Below are positions 17,745 to 26,614 of a stretch of DNA of 64,000 bases, one piece after another. The notes under the pieces are model-generated. The model made no database searches and was not told where the DNA came from. It saw nothing but the letters and a program-made list of their open reading frames with translations. This DNA is from Paenibacillus solanacearum. GTDB lineage: Bacteria > Bacillota > Bacilli > Paenibacillales > NBRC-103111. Positions within the stretch are counted from its first letter, which is position 1, and each line of letters opens with the position of its first letter. The DNA lies in contig NZ_CAJVAS010000027.1 in the NCBI RefSeq assembly GCF_910593845.1, positions 1 to 64,000 of the forward strand, given 5' to 3'. The position numbers were made by a program, and so were the translations under genes.

Positions 17745-18767
17745 GTGCCATATCCATTTGCCATCATCGGTTGTCAGCATGGTCATATTTCAACGTTTAT
17801 CCGGGAGATGCTCGATAGGGGGCACTCCTGCTCGGGGATATACGACGCCGGGAATCCGAAGCTGGCCAGGATGTTCTCGGAGCGGTACGGAATTCCGCTT
17901 GTGGACGAAGTGGAAACGCTGCTCGATTCCTCCGTGCAAATCATTGGTTCATCGGCGATCAACAATGAGAAGATCGACATCATAGAAATGTGCGAGCGGT
18001 ATGGGAAGCATGTCATGGTGGATAAGCCGATCGTGACGGGAAGAGCGGGATTGGAACGGCTGGAAGCGGTGATCGAGCGAGGGACGATCCAAGTCGGCAT
18101 GTTGTTGACGGAGCGCTTCCGGCCGGCTGTACATGCGTTGAAGCAGAAAATCGCGGCGGGGGAACTGGGCGATATCGTCAGTATCTCCATGCGCAAGCCG
18201 CATAATCTGAAGCCGGCCTCGCGTCACGCATGGCATTTTTCCAGCGAGACGAACGGCGGCATTATCGTCGATCTGTTCATACATGATTTTGATTTGCTGC
18301 GCTGGTTGACCGGCCGGGAAATCGTATCGGTACAAAGCATGAAGACAAAAAACATGCTGCCGGAGTACCCGACCTTCTACGATACAGCCTGCGCACAGAT
18401 TCAGTTGGAAGGCGGTATCATCGGGCAGCTGTACGCAGATTGGCATACTCCAGGGAAAAGCTGGACGTGGGGGGATTGCCGCATCTTCGTGTCCGGCACC
18501 GCAGGCTGCGCCGAGCTGAGGATGAACGGCGACCCGGCGGTGTCGGCGAAGGAGGAGCTGCTGTTCCGGATCACCCACGACGAACCGTTCGGGAAGGTGG
18601 AACCGGAAATCGTACCGGTCACGGTGAGCGGGGATTTTCTTCGTCGCATAGAAGGCCAACCCGGAATTATTACGCATCGCGATGTGCTGCTTGCGAGCCG
18701 AGCGTCGGTGGAAGCGGACGAGAACGCGGTCGTGATCGATAATACCGCGACCGTTCATACGAAGTAA
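17745..18767 (+). CDS. Gfo/Idh/MocA family oxidoreductase
   Basis: The 340-residue protein has an N-terminal Rossmann fold (PFAIIGCQHGHIS), the DKPIVTG motif that replaces the family EKP signature (Lys retained), and the C-terminal sheet domain (GGIIVDLFIHDFDLLRWLTG, with the His-Asp pair used for catalysis in this family). Such enzymes oxidise or epimerise sugars and cyclitols with NAD(P). The GTG at 17745 has GGGGGAG eight bases upstream; other in-frame GTGs are at 17703 and 17736. Substrate unknown. Confidence 0.85.
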   Translation: MPYPFAIIGCQHGHISTFIREMLDRGHSCSGIYDAGNPKLARMFSERYGIPLVDEVETLLDSSVQIIGSSAINNEKIDIIEMCERYGKHVMVDKPIVTGRAGLERLEAVIERGTIQVGMLLTERFRPAVHALKQKIAAGELGDIVSISMRKPHNLKPASRHAWHFSSETNGGIIVDLFIHDFDLLRWLTGREIVSVQSMKTKNMLPEYPTFYDTACAQIQLEGGIIGQLYADWHTPGKSWTWGDCRIFVSGTAGCAELRMNGDPAVSAKEELLFRITHDEPFGKVEPEIVPVTVSGDFLRRIEGQPGIITHRDVLLASRASVEADENAVVIDNTATVHTK

Positions 18768-18808
18768 CCCTTACCGCTGGAGCCATTCGAACATAACGGA
18801 GGATGAAC

Positions 18809-19825
18809 ATGGGAAGAGACACGAAAGTACGCTTTGCCGTCGTCGGCTGCGGAGGCATTTCAAAAACGCATCTGAAGGGGATTGCCGCTGCGGAGGAAGC
18901 CGAGCTGGCTGCCGTGTGCGATGTGAGCGAGGAACGTGCCAGGGAGACGGCGCAGCAGTATGGCGTGCAGGCCTATACAAGCTATGAGGAGATGCTGAAG
19001 CGGGGCGATATCGATGTCGTTAACATTTGTACCCCAAGCGGTATGCACCCCGAGCAGACGGTCATGGCGGCAGAGGCCGGTAAGCACGTGATTAGCGAGA
19101 AGCCGATGGCGATCCGCCTCGACGACGCGGTCCGGATGATCGAAGCCTGCAAGAAAAATCGTGTGAAGCTGGCTACCATCTTCCCGCGCCGCATGTCGCC
19201 CGCATCGAAGTTCGTGAAACGGCTGCTGGAGGAAGGCAGGCTCGGCAAAATCAGCTTATGCGCGGGCTATGTGAAATTTTACCGGAATCAAGCCTACTAT
19301 GATAAGGCCGGCTGGAGAGGCACTTGGGCTGTGGATGGTGGAGGCGCAATGATGAACCAGGGGATTCATACAATCGACTTGCTGCAATGGCTTGCCGGCC
19401 CGGTTGAATCGCTATATGGTTACGCCCGCAATGTGCTGCGCAATATCGAGGTCGAAGATACGGCGGTAACCTCGCTGCAATTCAAAAGCGGCGCGCTCGG
19501 ATCGATTGAGGCGACGACGACCGCATACAAGCAGCCGGATCACAGGATCGTCATTCATGGCGATAAAGGGACGATCATTCTCACCGGCGATCAGATTACT
19601 GCGCTGGACATCATGGACGAAGAAGTGGACATCCCGCAGTTCGAGCCATTCTCCGTCATCCCGGATGGCCATGCCGCGCAAATCCGCGATATGGCGCTGG
19701 CAGTGCTCGAAGGACGGGACCCCATCGTCACCGGAGAAGACGGCGTACACTCGCTCGAAATTATTCTCGGCGCCTATGAATCGCAGCGCAGCCGCAAAGA
19801 AATTTGGCTGGGCCGAGCGCGTTAA
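18809..19825 (+). CDS. Gfo/Idh/MocA family oxidoreductase
   Basis: The 338-residue protein has a clear nucleotide-binding loop (VVGCGGISKTHLKG), the EKPMAI motif with its catalytic Lys, and GGGAMMNQGIHTIDLLQWL in the C-terminal half. It is more canonical than its neighbour. The ATG at 18809 has GGAGG six bases upstream (an ATG at 18803 is too close). The gene follows the first dehydrogenase by 41 bases, so both probably serve one pathway, for instance successive oxidation or epimerisation of an imported sugar. Confidence 0.9.
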   Translation: MGRDTKVRFAVVGCGGISKTHLKGIAAAEEAELAAVCDVSEERARETAQQYGVQAYTSYEEMLKRGDIDVVNICTPSGMHPEQTVMAAEAGKHVISEKPMAIRLDDAVRMIEACKKNRVKLATIFPRRMSPASKFVKRLLEEGRLGKISLCAGYVKFYRNQAYYDKAGWRGTWAVDGGGAMMNQGIHTIDLLQWLAGPVESLYGYARNVLRNIEVEDTAVTSLQFKSGALGSIEATTTAYKQPDHRIVIHGDKGTIILTGDQITALDIMDEEVDIPQFEPFSVIPDGHAAQIRDMALAVLEGRDPIVTGEDGVHSLEIILGAYESQRSRKEIWLGRAR

Positions 19826-19879
19826 TCGGCTGTAAGCCAGCTGATGGATGCCGGCGTCGGCATCGAGCCGTAGAAATAC

Positions 19880-19925
19880 AAACCCCAAAGCCATCGGTTG
19901 CCAATCGCCGATGGTTTGGGGGTTT
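19880..19925. terminator. Bidirectional terminator
   Basis: AAACCCCAAAGCCATCGG (19880-19897) pairs with CCGATGGTTTGGGGGTTT (19908-19925), giving A- and T-rich ends on both strands. It lies between the convergent dehydrogenase and catalase genes. Confidence 0.85.
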
Positions 19926-19931
19926 CTCTGC

Positions 19932-21497
19932 TCAATACCCGTCCGTACGTTGCCCTGCGCTCTGCGCCATAGCGGCGCCTTCCCTTGCGGAGTCTGAGGC
20001 GATATGATTCGGATCGGCTTTCGCCTGAGCCAGCCCTTCCGCGACGCGCCGGCCGTAATCGGGATCGGCCTTGGTGAAGTGGTCGATCATGTTTTGCTGG
20101 ATCACCGGCTTGCACACCTTCAGCCCGTCGACTAGGTTGCGAATCAACTCGTCGCGTTCCCAATCCTCGAACTTGCGGTACGTGTCGCCGGCTTGCTGGA
20201 AGTCGTTCGGCCGGCTTATTTTTTCGCGGACGAGCTTGTCGTTATACAATGGCTGATGCTCTTGGCCTGCCGGAGGCGCCTCCTTCAACCCGCCAAGCGA
20301 GGAAGGCTCGTAGTTGACGTGCGGGTTCTGGCTGGAAGCGCGGTCGACTATAAACGCCATTTGCCCGTCGCGCTGGTTCGTCGCAACATGCGTCTTCGGG
20401 GCGTTGATCGGCAGCTGGAGGTAGTTCGTGCCTACCCGGTAACGCTGCGTATCGGAGTAGGAGAACGTACGTCCCTGGAGCAGCTTGTCGTCTGAGAAGT
20501 CGAGGCCGTCGACCAGTACCCCCGTACCGAAAGCAGCCTGCTCGACCTCGGCAAAATAGTTTTCCGGATTGCGGTCCAGTACCATTTTGCCGACGGGTAG
20601 GAACGGGAACTGCTCGTGATCCCACAGCTTCGTCGGATCGAGCGGATCAAAGTCCAGCTCGGGATGCTCGTCGTCGCTCATGATCTGCACGCACAGCTCC
20701 CATTCCGGATAATCGCCCCGCTCGATCGCTTCGTACAAGTCCTGCGTCGCATGGCTTGTCGTCTTCGCCTGGATGGCGTCCGCCTCCTGCTGCGTCAAGT
20801 TTTTAATCCCCTGCTTCAGCGGCTCCCAGTGGTATTTCACGAGCACCGCTTCCCCGGCCTGGTTAACCCACTTGTACGTGTTCACGCCGGAGCCTTGCAT
20901 TTGCCGGTAGTTGGCCGGAATGCCCCAGGGTGAATGCAGAAAAGTAACCATATGCGTCGCTTCTGGCGAATTCGAGACGAAATCGAAAAACCGCTCCGGA
21001 TTTTGCAGGTTCGTGACCGGATCGGGACGGAACGCATGAACCATGTCCGGAAACTTGAGCGGATCGCGGATAAAAAAGATTTTCAAATTATTGCCGACCA
21101 GATCCCAGTTGCCGTCCTCGGTATAAAACTTGGCAGCGAAGCCGCGCGGATCGCGAAACGTCTCCGGCGAGTGGCCTCCGTGTACGACCGTAGAGAATCG
21201 GACGAATACGGGAGTCCGTTTCCCGGCCTCCTGAAACAGCTTGGCCCGCGTGTACTTGGCGACCGGCTCGTTCCCGACCTTGCCATACGCTTCAAAGTAG
21301 CCGTGAGCGCCGGCGCCGCGGGCGTGCACGATCCGTTCCGGAATGCGCTCCCGGTCGAAATGCGAAATCTTCTCGATAAAATGGTAGTTTTCCAACGTGG
21401 ACGGGCCGCGATTGCCGATGGTGCGAATGTTTTGATTATCGGATATCGGATGACCTTGCCGATTCGTTAACGTCAACTCTTGCGTGTCCTTCTCCAT
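19932..21497 (-). CDS. katA: Catalase, monofunctional haem type
   Basis: The 521-residue protein degrades hydrogen peroxide. Catalytic His 58 lies in RIVHARGAGAHGYFE, distal Asn 137 in LVGNNLKIFFIRDP, and the haem-ligating Tyr 347 in RTFSYSDTQRYR. Length and sequence fit small-subunit catalases of Bacilli (VQIMSDDEHPELDFDPLDPT). The start ATG lies 14 bases after GGGAGG, farther than usual. A TATACT for the minus strand is visible about 60 bases upstream. The gene is alone and is bounded by a bidirectional terminator. The symbol is assigned by family only. Confidence 0.93.
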   Translation of the reverse strand: MEKDTQELTLTNRQGHPISDNQNIRTIGNRGPSTLENYHFIEKISHFDRERIPERIVHARGAGAHGYFEAYGKVGNEPVAKYTRAKLFQEAGKRTPVFVRFSTVVHGGHSPETFRDPRGFAAKFYTEDGNWDLVGNNLKIFFIRDPLKFPDMVHAFRPDPVTNLQNPERFFDFVSNSPEATHMVTFLHSPWGIPANYRQMQGSGVNTYKWVNQAGEAVLVKYHWEPLKQGIKNLTQQEADAIQAKTTSHATQDLYEAIERGDYPEWELCVQIMSDDEHPELDFDPLDPTKLWDHEQFPFLPVGKMVLDRNPENYFAEVEQAAFGTGVLVDGLDFSDDKLLQGRTFSYSDTQRYRVGTNYLQLPINAPKTHVATNQRDGQMAFIVDRASSQNPHVNYEPSSLGGLKEAPPAGQEHQPLYNDKLVREKISRPNDFQQAGDTYRKFEDWERDELIRNLVDGLKVCKPVIQQNMIDHFTKADPDYGRRVAEGLAQAKADPNHIASDSAREGAAMAQSAGQRTDGY

Positions 21498-21808
21498 GCT
21501 GCTCGAATAGGCCTCCCTTCAAATGTCATCTAGTACGGTTTGTCAGGGAAAGGAAAAGTATACATGCGTTATATAAAAAATGGTTTGGACCACGCTATTA
21601 ATGTAATGTATTTGTAATATTTAATGACAAAATACTTATAAATAGATTGGTAAATAACCGTATAAGGTCAGTATTATACAAAAATTTATAAAAATATTGT
21701 AATGTTATCTAACATAATATTATAATATTGATAGATTTATATATATTGGTGTTATTTAATATTACATTAGCGAGAGCGATTACCGACTTGCATTGAGGAG
21801 GAACCACC
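21498..21808. promoter_or_regulatory. A+T-rich divergent control region
   Basis: This 311-base gap between the divergent catalase and beta-lactamase-like genes is strikingly A+T-rich, mostly from 21560 to 21780, unlike its G+C-rich flanks. It contains a perfect 14-base palindrome AATATTATAATATT (21716-21729) and several near-repeats of the type TTATAAA and TGTAATATT. It should hold both promoters. A PerR or BlaI operator could lie here, but no sequence matches either consensus well enough to name. Confidence 0.5.
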
Positions 21809-24055
21809 GTGCGATCATCGAAATTCATTGTATGCAAGACCCGTTTGGCATTTTTGCTGCTAGCCGTAACTTTGCTGTTTTCACAGGCGCAGGCGGCGAG
21901 CGCGTTAGCGGCGGTAACCGGAGAGGGTGGGTATCTGAAACGACTGGAACTGGTGCTGCAGCCGATCATCGAAGCGGCCCGTCAGGACGGGATCGACGTG
22001 TCGGTCGCAGTAAAAGACTTAAGTGGGACGTATGGGAACGATACCGCCCGGCTCGGCTCGCAGGATGCCTATGTTGCGGCCAGCACGATCAAGCTTGCGA
22101 TCGTGTCGCTGCTCATGCAGCAGGTTGAAGCGGGGCGCTTATCGCTGGACCAAAACATTACCGTCACACCCGCCAGCGTAGTCGGCGGAGCGGGGTCGCT
22201 GCAAAGCGAAACGTTTCCGCAGGAGGTGACGGTCGAGCGGCTGGCGCGGCTGATGATTACGCAGTCCGACAATACGGCGACGAACGTGCTGATCGACCTC
22301 GTCGGATTCGATAAGGTGAATGCGTTGGTCGATGGATTGGGCTTTACGGCGATGCAGCTGGGACGCAAAATGATGAATCCGGCGAAGCCGCCGGAGCAGG
22401 AAAACTACGTCAGCGCGGCGGAGCTCGTGATGCTGCTGGATAAGATTTATAAAGCCGAGCTCGTCAACGCTGCGTCGCGCGATCAAATCATCGCCTGGAT
22501 GAAGGCGCAGGAAGTGAAGACCAAATTCGGAGCAGCGCTGCCGGGCAAGCCGATTGCCCACAAAACGGGTGAGCTCGGGGACGTCAGTCATGATGTCGGA
22601 TACTTCCTGATTCCGGGCCGGGAGGTTGCCATCGCCGTGCTGACACGGGTGACGAGGCCGGAAGACGCGGGGCAGGCGCAGAAGCTCGGCAACCCGGTCA
22701 TACAGCGGATCGCCAAGGCGGTATACAACGAGTTGTCCGATACGCCTGCTGCGGGGCACCAGCCGGCGGCGTGGCCGGAGCTGTCCATGGCGCTTCATCC
22801 GCTCATTGAGGGGGCGGCCAAGCAGGGCATCCGCGTGTCGGTGGGGATCAAGGATGTGAGCGGGCGCTCCGGCCAGCGGGAGCTGCTGCTCGGCTCCGGG
22901 CAGCCGTATATGCCGGCCAGCACGATCAAGCTGGCGCTCGTCTCCGCGCTTATGCAGCAGGTCGATGCCGGCAAGCTGTCCTTGGATCGCGCCGTAACCG
23001 TGAAGCCCGAGGATGTCGTCGGCGGCACCGGCTCGCTGCAAAAGGAAACATTCCCGCAGGAGGTGACGATCGAGCGGCTGGCGCGGCTGATGATTACGCA
23101 ATCGGACAATACGGCGACGAACGTACTGATCGATGTCGTCGGCCTGGAGCAGGTAGACGCGCTGATGAACCGGTTGAATCTCAAGGTCATGCATTTGGGC
23201 CGCAAAATGTTTGCGGCGGCGCCGACGCCCGCGCAGGACAATTACATCGATGCGGCCGATCTGGTCTCGCTGCTCGAACACATATATAAAGGCACGTTTT
23301 TATCCGAAGGCTCGCGAGAACAGATCATTGCGTGGATGAAAGCGCAGGAGGTCAAGACGAAATTCGGCGCGGCGCTGCCGGATGCTCCGATTGCGCATAA
23401 GACCGGTGAGAACGCCAACGTCACGCATGACACCGGATATATTCTGATTCCTGGCAAAGAGATCGCTATCGCCGTGCTGACTGAGGTTACTACCACCGGT
23501 GATTTCGACAAGGCGCAGGCGACAGGCAACCCGGTCGTGCAGCAGATTGCGAAGACCGTGTATCGCGCCATGAGCTACGAATCCAAGTATGCCGACGTGG
23601 CGCCCGGCCATTGGGCCCGGCCGTTCATCGACGGCGCCTCCGCAGCTTCCTTGATCGATCCGGCAGCGGAGACGGCATTCCGCCCCGATGAGCCGATGGC
23701 CCGCGATGCCTGGGACGCGCTGCTCGTTCGCGCCTTCGGGCTGGAGCCTGCGACGGGTGTCGGCGGAAACGGACAAATGGGCGATGCGCCGAGCCTGAGT
23801 GCGCCGATCACCCGTGCCGAGGCCATAGTGCTGCTGGTTCGCGCCTACGAGAGCGCGAATGGGTCGATGGCCGGCGGCACGGAGCCGCTGCCCTACAGCG
23901 ATGCGGGCGACATCCCTGCTGTACTGGTGCCGGCTGTAGCGAAAGCCCAGCGGATCGGCTGGGCCGAAGGCTACGCGGACGGCAGCTTCCGTCCGAACGA
24001 TGCCGTCACGCGCGCCGAGGCCGCAGCGTTGATCGCCCGCGCGCAGGGAAGGTAA
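21809..24055 (+). CDS. Tandem class-A beta-lactamase-like protein with S-layer homology anchor
   Basis: The 748-residue protein begins at GTG (GAGGAGG upstream) with a signal peptide ending near SQAQAASALA. Two homologous serine-hydrolase domains follow (about 45-305 and 325-590). Each keeps the active-site set: S92-T-I-K95, S153-D-N155 and K252-T-G in the first; S371-T-I-K374, S432-D-N and K531-T-G in the second. The omega-loop ExxLN signature of true class A beta-lactamases is not seen in either (LGRKMM then PEQEN or PAQDN). Residues 590-748 contain S-layer homology repeats (YADVAPGHWARPFIDG; ITRAEAIVLLVRAY; YADGSFRPNDAVTRAEAAAL). It is probably a cell-wall-bound peptidase or penicillin-binding enzyme. 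Confidence 0.9.
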   Translation: MRSSKFIVCKTRLAFLLLAVTLLFSQAQAASALAAVTGEGGYLKRLELVLQPIIEAARQDGIDVSVAVKDLSGTYGNDTARLGSQDAYVAASTIKLAIVSLLMQQVEAGRLSLDQNITVTPASVVGGAGSLQSETFPQEVTVERLARLMITQSDNTATNVLIDLVGFDKVNALVDGLGFTAMQLGRKMMNPAKPPEQENYVSAAELVMLLDKIYKAELVNAASRDQIIAWMKAQEVKTKFGAALPGKPIAHKTGELGDVSHDVGYFLIPGREVAIAVLTRVTRPEDAGQAQKLGNPVIQRIAKAVYNELSDTPAAGHQPAAWPELSMALHPLIEGAAKQGIRVSVGIKDVSGRSGQRELLLGSGQPYMPASTIKLALVSALMQQVDAGKLSLDRAVTVKPEDVVGGTGSLQKETFPQEVTIERLARLMITQSDNTATNVLIDVVGLEQVDALMNRLNLKVMHLGRKMFAAAPTPAQDNYIDAADLVSLLEHIYKGTFLSEGSREQIIAWMKAQEVKTKFGAALPDAPIAHKTGENANVTHDTGYILIPGKEIAIAVLTEVTTTGDFDKAQATGNPVVQQIAKTVYRAMSYESKYADVAPGHWARPFIDGASAASLIDPAAETAFRPDEPMARDAWDALLVRAFGLEPATGVGGNGQMGDAPSLSAPITRAEAIVLLVRAYESANGSMAGGTEPLPYSDAGDIPAVLVPAVAKAQRIGWAEGYADGSFRPNDAVTRAEAAALIARAQGR

Positions 24056-24171
24056 GCAAGCGCAGGGTTTCCGCAGTGTGCCGATCCGGGTGATTGCATC
24101 CGCGGAGGAAGAATAAATCGCGCCTCATCTCCGAATAATAAGCAAAAAATGGAGAGCGGGGCGTTTTATTC

Positions 24172-25218
24172 GTGGAAATGATCAAACCGATGAAATCGAA
24201 TCGAGCCGCAACGACGAAGAACGACCGTGATGACCAGTTGACGGCGGCCGAGATCGGGAAGCTGTGGGCTACTTATATGGGAAATACAATGGCCTCCTGT
24301 GTGCTCCGCTACTATTTGCAAAATGTGGACGACTCGGACATTCGCAGCATATTGGATGAGGCGGTTCAACTGACGGAGCGGTTTACGAAGTCGATTGACG
24401 ACATTTTTACCCGGGCCCATTATCCGATGCCGATCGGATTTACGGAGAAGGACGTCAGCCTGAACGCGCCCCGGTTATTCGCCGACGAGCTGTATCTTCA
24501 TTATTTAATCTATGTCGGCAAAGCAGGCATGAGCATATACAGCGCAGCAATCCCGCTGATGGTCAGGTCGGATGTCCGCGAATTTTTTACGAGCGGGTTG
24601 AACGATACGGTTAAGCTGCTGAATAGCGTCAACGTACTGCTGGAGAACAAGGGCTATTTGCAAAAGTCCCCCTATATCCCGCCGCCGAAACATCCCGAAT
24701 TCGTTCGTAAAAAAAGCTACATGAATGGCTTCTTCGGGAATGTCAGGCCGCTGCAGGCGCTGGAAATTACACATCTGTTCGACAGTATTGAGAACAATAC
24801 GATCAGTCGAGCGGTGTTAACCGGATTTGGCCAAGTGGCCGGTCAAGAGAAGGTCAGACAATATTTCGTCAGGGGAAAAGAGCTGGCGACCCGTCATATC
24901 GATTCGTTCAGCGAGATGCTTCATAACGAAGATCTGCCATCGCCCGGGCTGCTCGATCACTTGGTGACAGAGTCGACGGTGGCTCCGTTTTCCGATCGGC
25001 TGATGGTATTCCATAAGCTCGATATGTTTACGATGCGAGTCCGCACGTACGGGAACGCGCTGTCTTTTACCGCCAGGCGGGACCTTGCGGCCTTGTTCGC
25101 GCGCTCCACGCTGGAGGTCGGCAATTATGCCGAGTCGGGGGCGGATCTTATGATCGAGCACGGCTGGCTGGAGCAGCCGCCGCAGGCGGCCGACCGGGAA
25201 GCGCTTGTGCTCAAGTAA
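24172..25218 (+). CDS. DUF3231 family protein
   Basis: The 348-residue soluble protein is mostly helical and seems to contain two copies of a four-helix unit (about 20-175 and 190-345; LTAAEIGKLWATYMGNTMASCVLRYYLQ and the later ITHLFDSIENNTISRAVLTGFGQVA). This fits the DUF3231 family of Bacilli, whose function is not known. The GTG at 24172 and ATG at 24178 both lack a clear ribosome binding site. The gene follows the S-layer-anchored protein by 116 bases and ends at a bidirectional terminator. Confidence 0.75.
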   Translation: MEMIKPMKSNRAATTKNDRDDQLTAAEIGKLWATYMGNTMASCVLRYYLQNVDDSDIRSILDEAVQLTERFTKSIDDIFTRAHYPMPIGFTEKDVSLNAPRLFADELYLHYLIYVGKAGMSIYSAAIPLMVRSDVREFFTSGLNDTVKLLNSVNVLLENKGYLQKSPYIPPPKHPEFVRKKSYMNGFFGNVRPLQALEITHLFDSIENNTISRAVLTGFGQVAGQEKVRQYFVRGKELATRHIDSFSEMLHNEDLPSPGLLDHLVTESTVAPFSDRLMVFHKLDMFTMRVRTYGNALSFTARRDLAALFARSTLEVGNYAESGADLMIEHGWLEQPPQAADREALVLK

Positions 25219-25234
25219 GTCGTCCAACAACGAT

Positions 25235-25270
25235 AACGCCGCTTTGCGAGATGTCGCGAAGCGGCGTTTT
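25235..25270. terminator. Bidirectional terminator
   Basis: AACGCCGCTTTGCG (25235-25248) pairs with CGCGAAGCGGCGTT (25255-25268) through one T-G wobble, with T-runs on both strands. It lies between convergent genes. Confidence 0.85.
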
Positions 25271-25274
25271 GCTG

Positions 25275-26483
25275 TTAGCGGGCTGTGCTGGCTGCCTCCA
25301 CGCCAAGCGTTCGATCCAGCCATTCGAATACGCGGTGATTGAAATATTGCAGCGCGCCGAAGTGGCAATGCTCCTCTGCGCCTTCCTCTGTCGTGAACCG
25401 CATGAACGTCTTCGGACAGGCCAGCGCTTCGTACAGCCGTTCAGGCTGTCCGGCGAAGAAGTGATCGGCTTCCGCATCGCACACGAGTACAGGGCATTCG
25501 ATAAGGTGCGCGACGCCTTCCAGTGTGACCGGCTCCGTCTTGTCAATCAGCTCGGCGACGGATGCGGCCTGATACGTGAACATCCCGTTCTCGATCGCCC
25601 AGCGGACGCCCGTGTGATGAGCCATCAATCCGCGAATGAAGCGGTCCATGTAGGCGGGATCGTCCAGATCGGCATCGTTCCCGCGATGCAGCTTGCGTCC
25701 CATCTCTCCGAACTGGTTGGAGAACAGTCCGTCATTGGCGATGCAGGCGGCGAGCCGGTGCTCGAACGCGGCGGCGCGGGGCGCCAGACAGCCGCCGAGG
25801 CTGATCCCCATCAGCGCAATCCGCTCGGTGTCGACTTCCGGCCGGCTCAGCAAGTAATCGATAACCGGCGTGACGACGTGCTCCCAATCGTGGCGGAACG
25901 GGATGCGCTGCTCGCGGATGACGGCGCCTTGCCCCGGCCCCTCGAAGGTCAGGCAGTGGTATCCCCGCTGCAGCGCGGCCGCTGCCACCTCGAAGTACAG
26001 CTCCTCTCCGGTCGAGTCGAAGCCGCCGTGAACGATCAGAACGGGCCGCGGCGTTTGATCCGCAAGGTACAAGTAACCCGGCAGCGAAGCGCCCTCATAC
26101 GGAATCTCCACCTGTTCGACCCGTCCTTCCATCAGGCGCAGCGCTTCCCGGAACGTGCTGCGGCTGCTGCCCCAAGTATCGAGGATGCGCGGGTCCTGCG
26201 GATCGCCATGCAGGAAAAATTCCGCGGTGCGGTAATAATTCGAGGCCCGCAGATAGAACTCCCTTGCGCTGACCCGATTGCCTTGGTCCCGGCTCTCCAC
26301 GGCCAGCCGGTGCATCCGCTCCGCGGTCTTGCGCCATTCGGTATACCAGCTGTCGAAGCAGCCTTCCTTGATGCGGTAAGCGGTAGACAGGCACTCGCCG
26401 ATGTCCGCTCCACCGTAGGGGGCATAGCTTAGCGTGCGCAGCAGCTCGAAGGAAAACGTTTGGTCGTTAAAAATAAGATGCAT
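25275..26483 (-). CDS. Alpha/beta hydrolase (FrsA / dihydropseudooxynicotine hydrolase like)
   Basis: The 402-residue cytoplasmic protein has an N-terminal helical cap (about 1-140; CFDSWYTEWRKTAERMH, FYLRASNYYRTAEFFLHGD) and a C-terminal alpha/beta hydrolase core. The nucleophile lies in MGISLGGCLAPR, the acid in VCDAEADHFF and the His in EEHCHFGALQ. This layout is that of hydrolases such as 2,6-dihydropseudooxynicotine hydrolase. GAGGAG precedes the ATG by 7 bases. It is divergent from a PadR regulator gene, and two palindromes in the gap suggest it is the regulator's target. Confidence 0.85.
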   Translation of the reverse strand: MHLIFNDQTFSFELLRTLSYAPYGGADIGECLSTAYRIKEGCFDSWYTEWRKTAERMHRLAVESRDQGNRVSAREFYLRASNYYRTAEFFLHGDPQDPRILDTWGSSRSTFREALRLMEGRVEQVEIPYEGASLPGYLYLADQTPRPVLIVHGGFDSTGEELYFEVAAAALQRGYHCLTFEGPGQGAVIREQRIPFRHDWEHVVTPVIDYLLSRPEVDTERIALMGISLGGCLAPRAAAFEHRLAACIANDGLFSNQFGEMGRKLHRGNDADLDDPAYMDRFIRGLMAHHTGVRWAIENGMFTYQAASVAELIDKTEPVTLEGVAHLIECPVLVCDAEADHFFAGQPERLYEALACPKTFMRFTTEEGAEEHCHFGALQYFNHRVFEWLDRTLGVEAASTAR

Positions 26484-26528
26484 GGTGATCGCTCCTCATA
26501 GGAAAAGTTGTGGTTGATTCATTTATAG

Positions 26529-26540
26529 GTTAATATTAAC
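26529..26540. promoter_or_regulatory. Candidate PadR operator 1
   Basis: Perfect palindrome GTTAATATTAAC, embedded in a longer imperfect one (TATAG before, CTTATA after), in the gap between the divergent hydrolase and PadR genes. It is nearer the hydrolase gene. Confidence 0.5.
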
Positions 26541-26577
26541 TTATATCAATTGTGATTATATGTCAATAATAACCTAT

Positions 26578-26589
26578 GTTAAAATTAAC
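26578..26589. promoter_or_regulatory. Candidate PadR operator 2
   Basis: GTTAAAATTAAC, one base pair from a perfect palindrome, repeats operator 1 with a centre-to-centre distance of 49 bases and the same CTTATA flank. It lies 25 bases before the padR start codon. Confidence 0.5.
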
Positions 26590-26614
26590 TTATAATTCAA
26601 TAGGGGGATGTGTA

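Noticed and set aside
21540..21730. PerR box for the catalase gene
   Set aside because: Several TTATAA-like stretches occur, but none fits the TTATAATNATTATAA consensus well; A+T-rich DNA gives such matches by chance.
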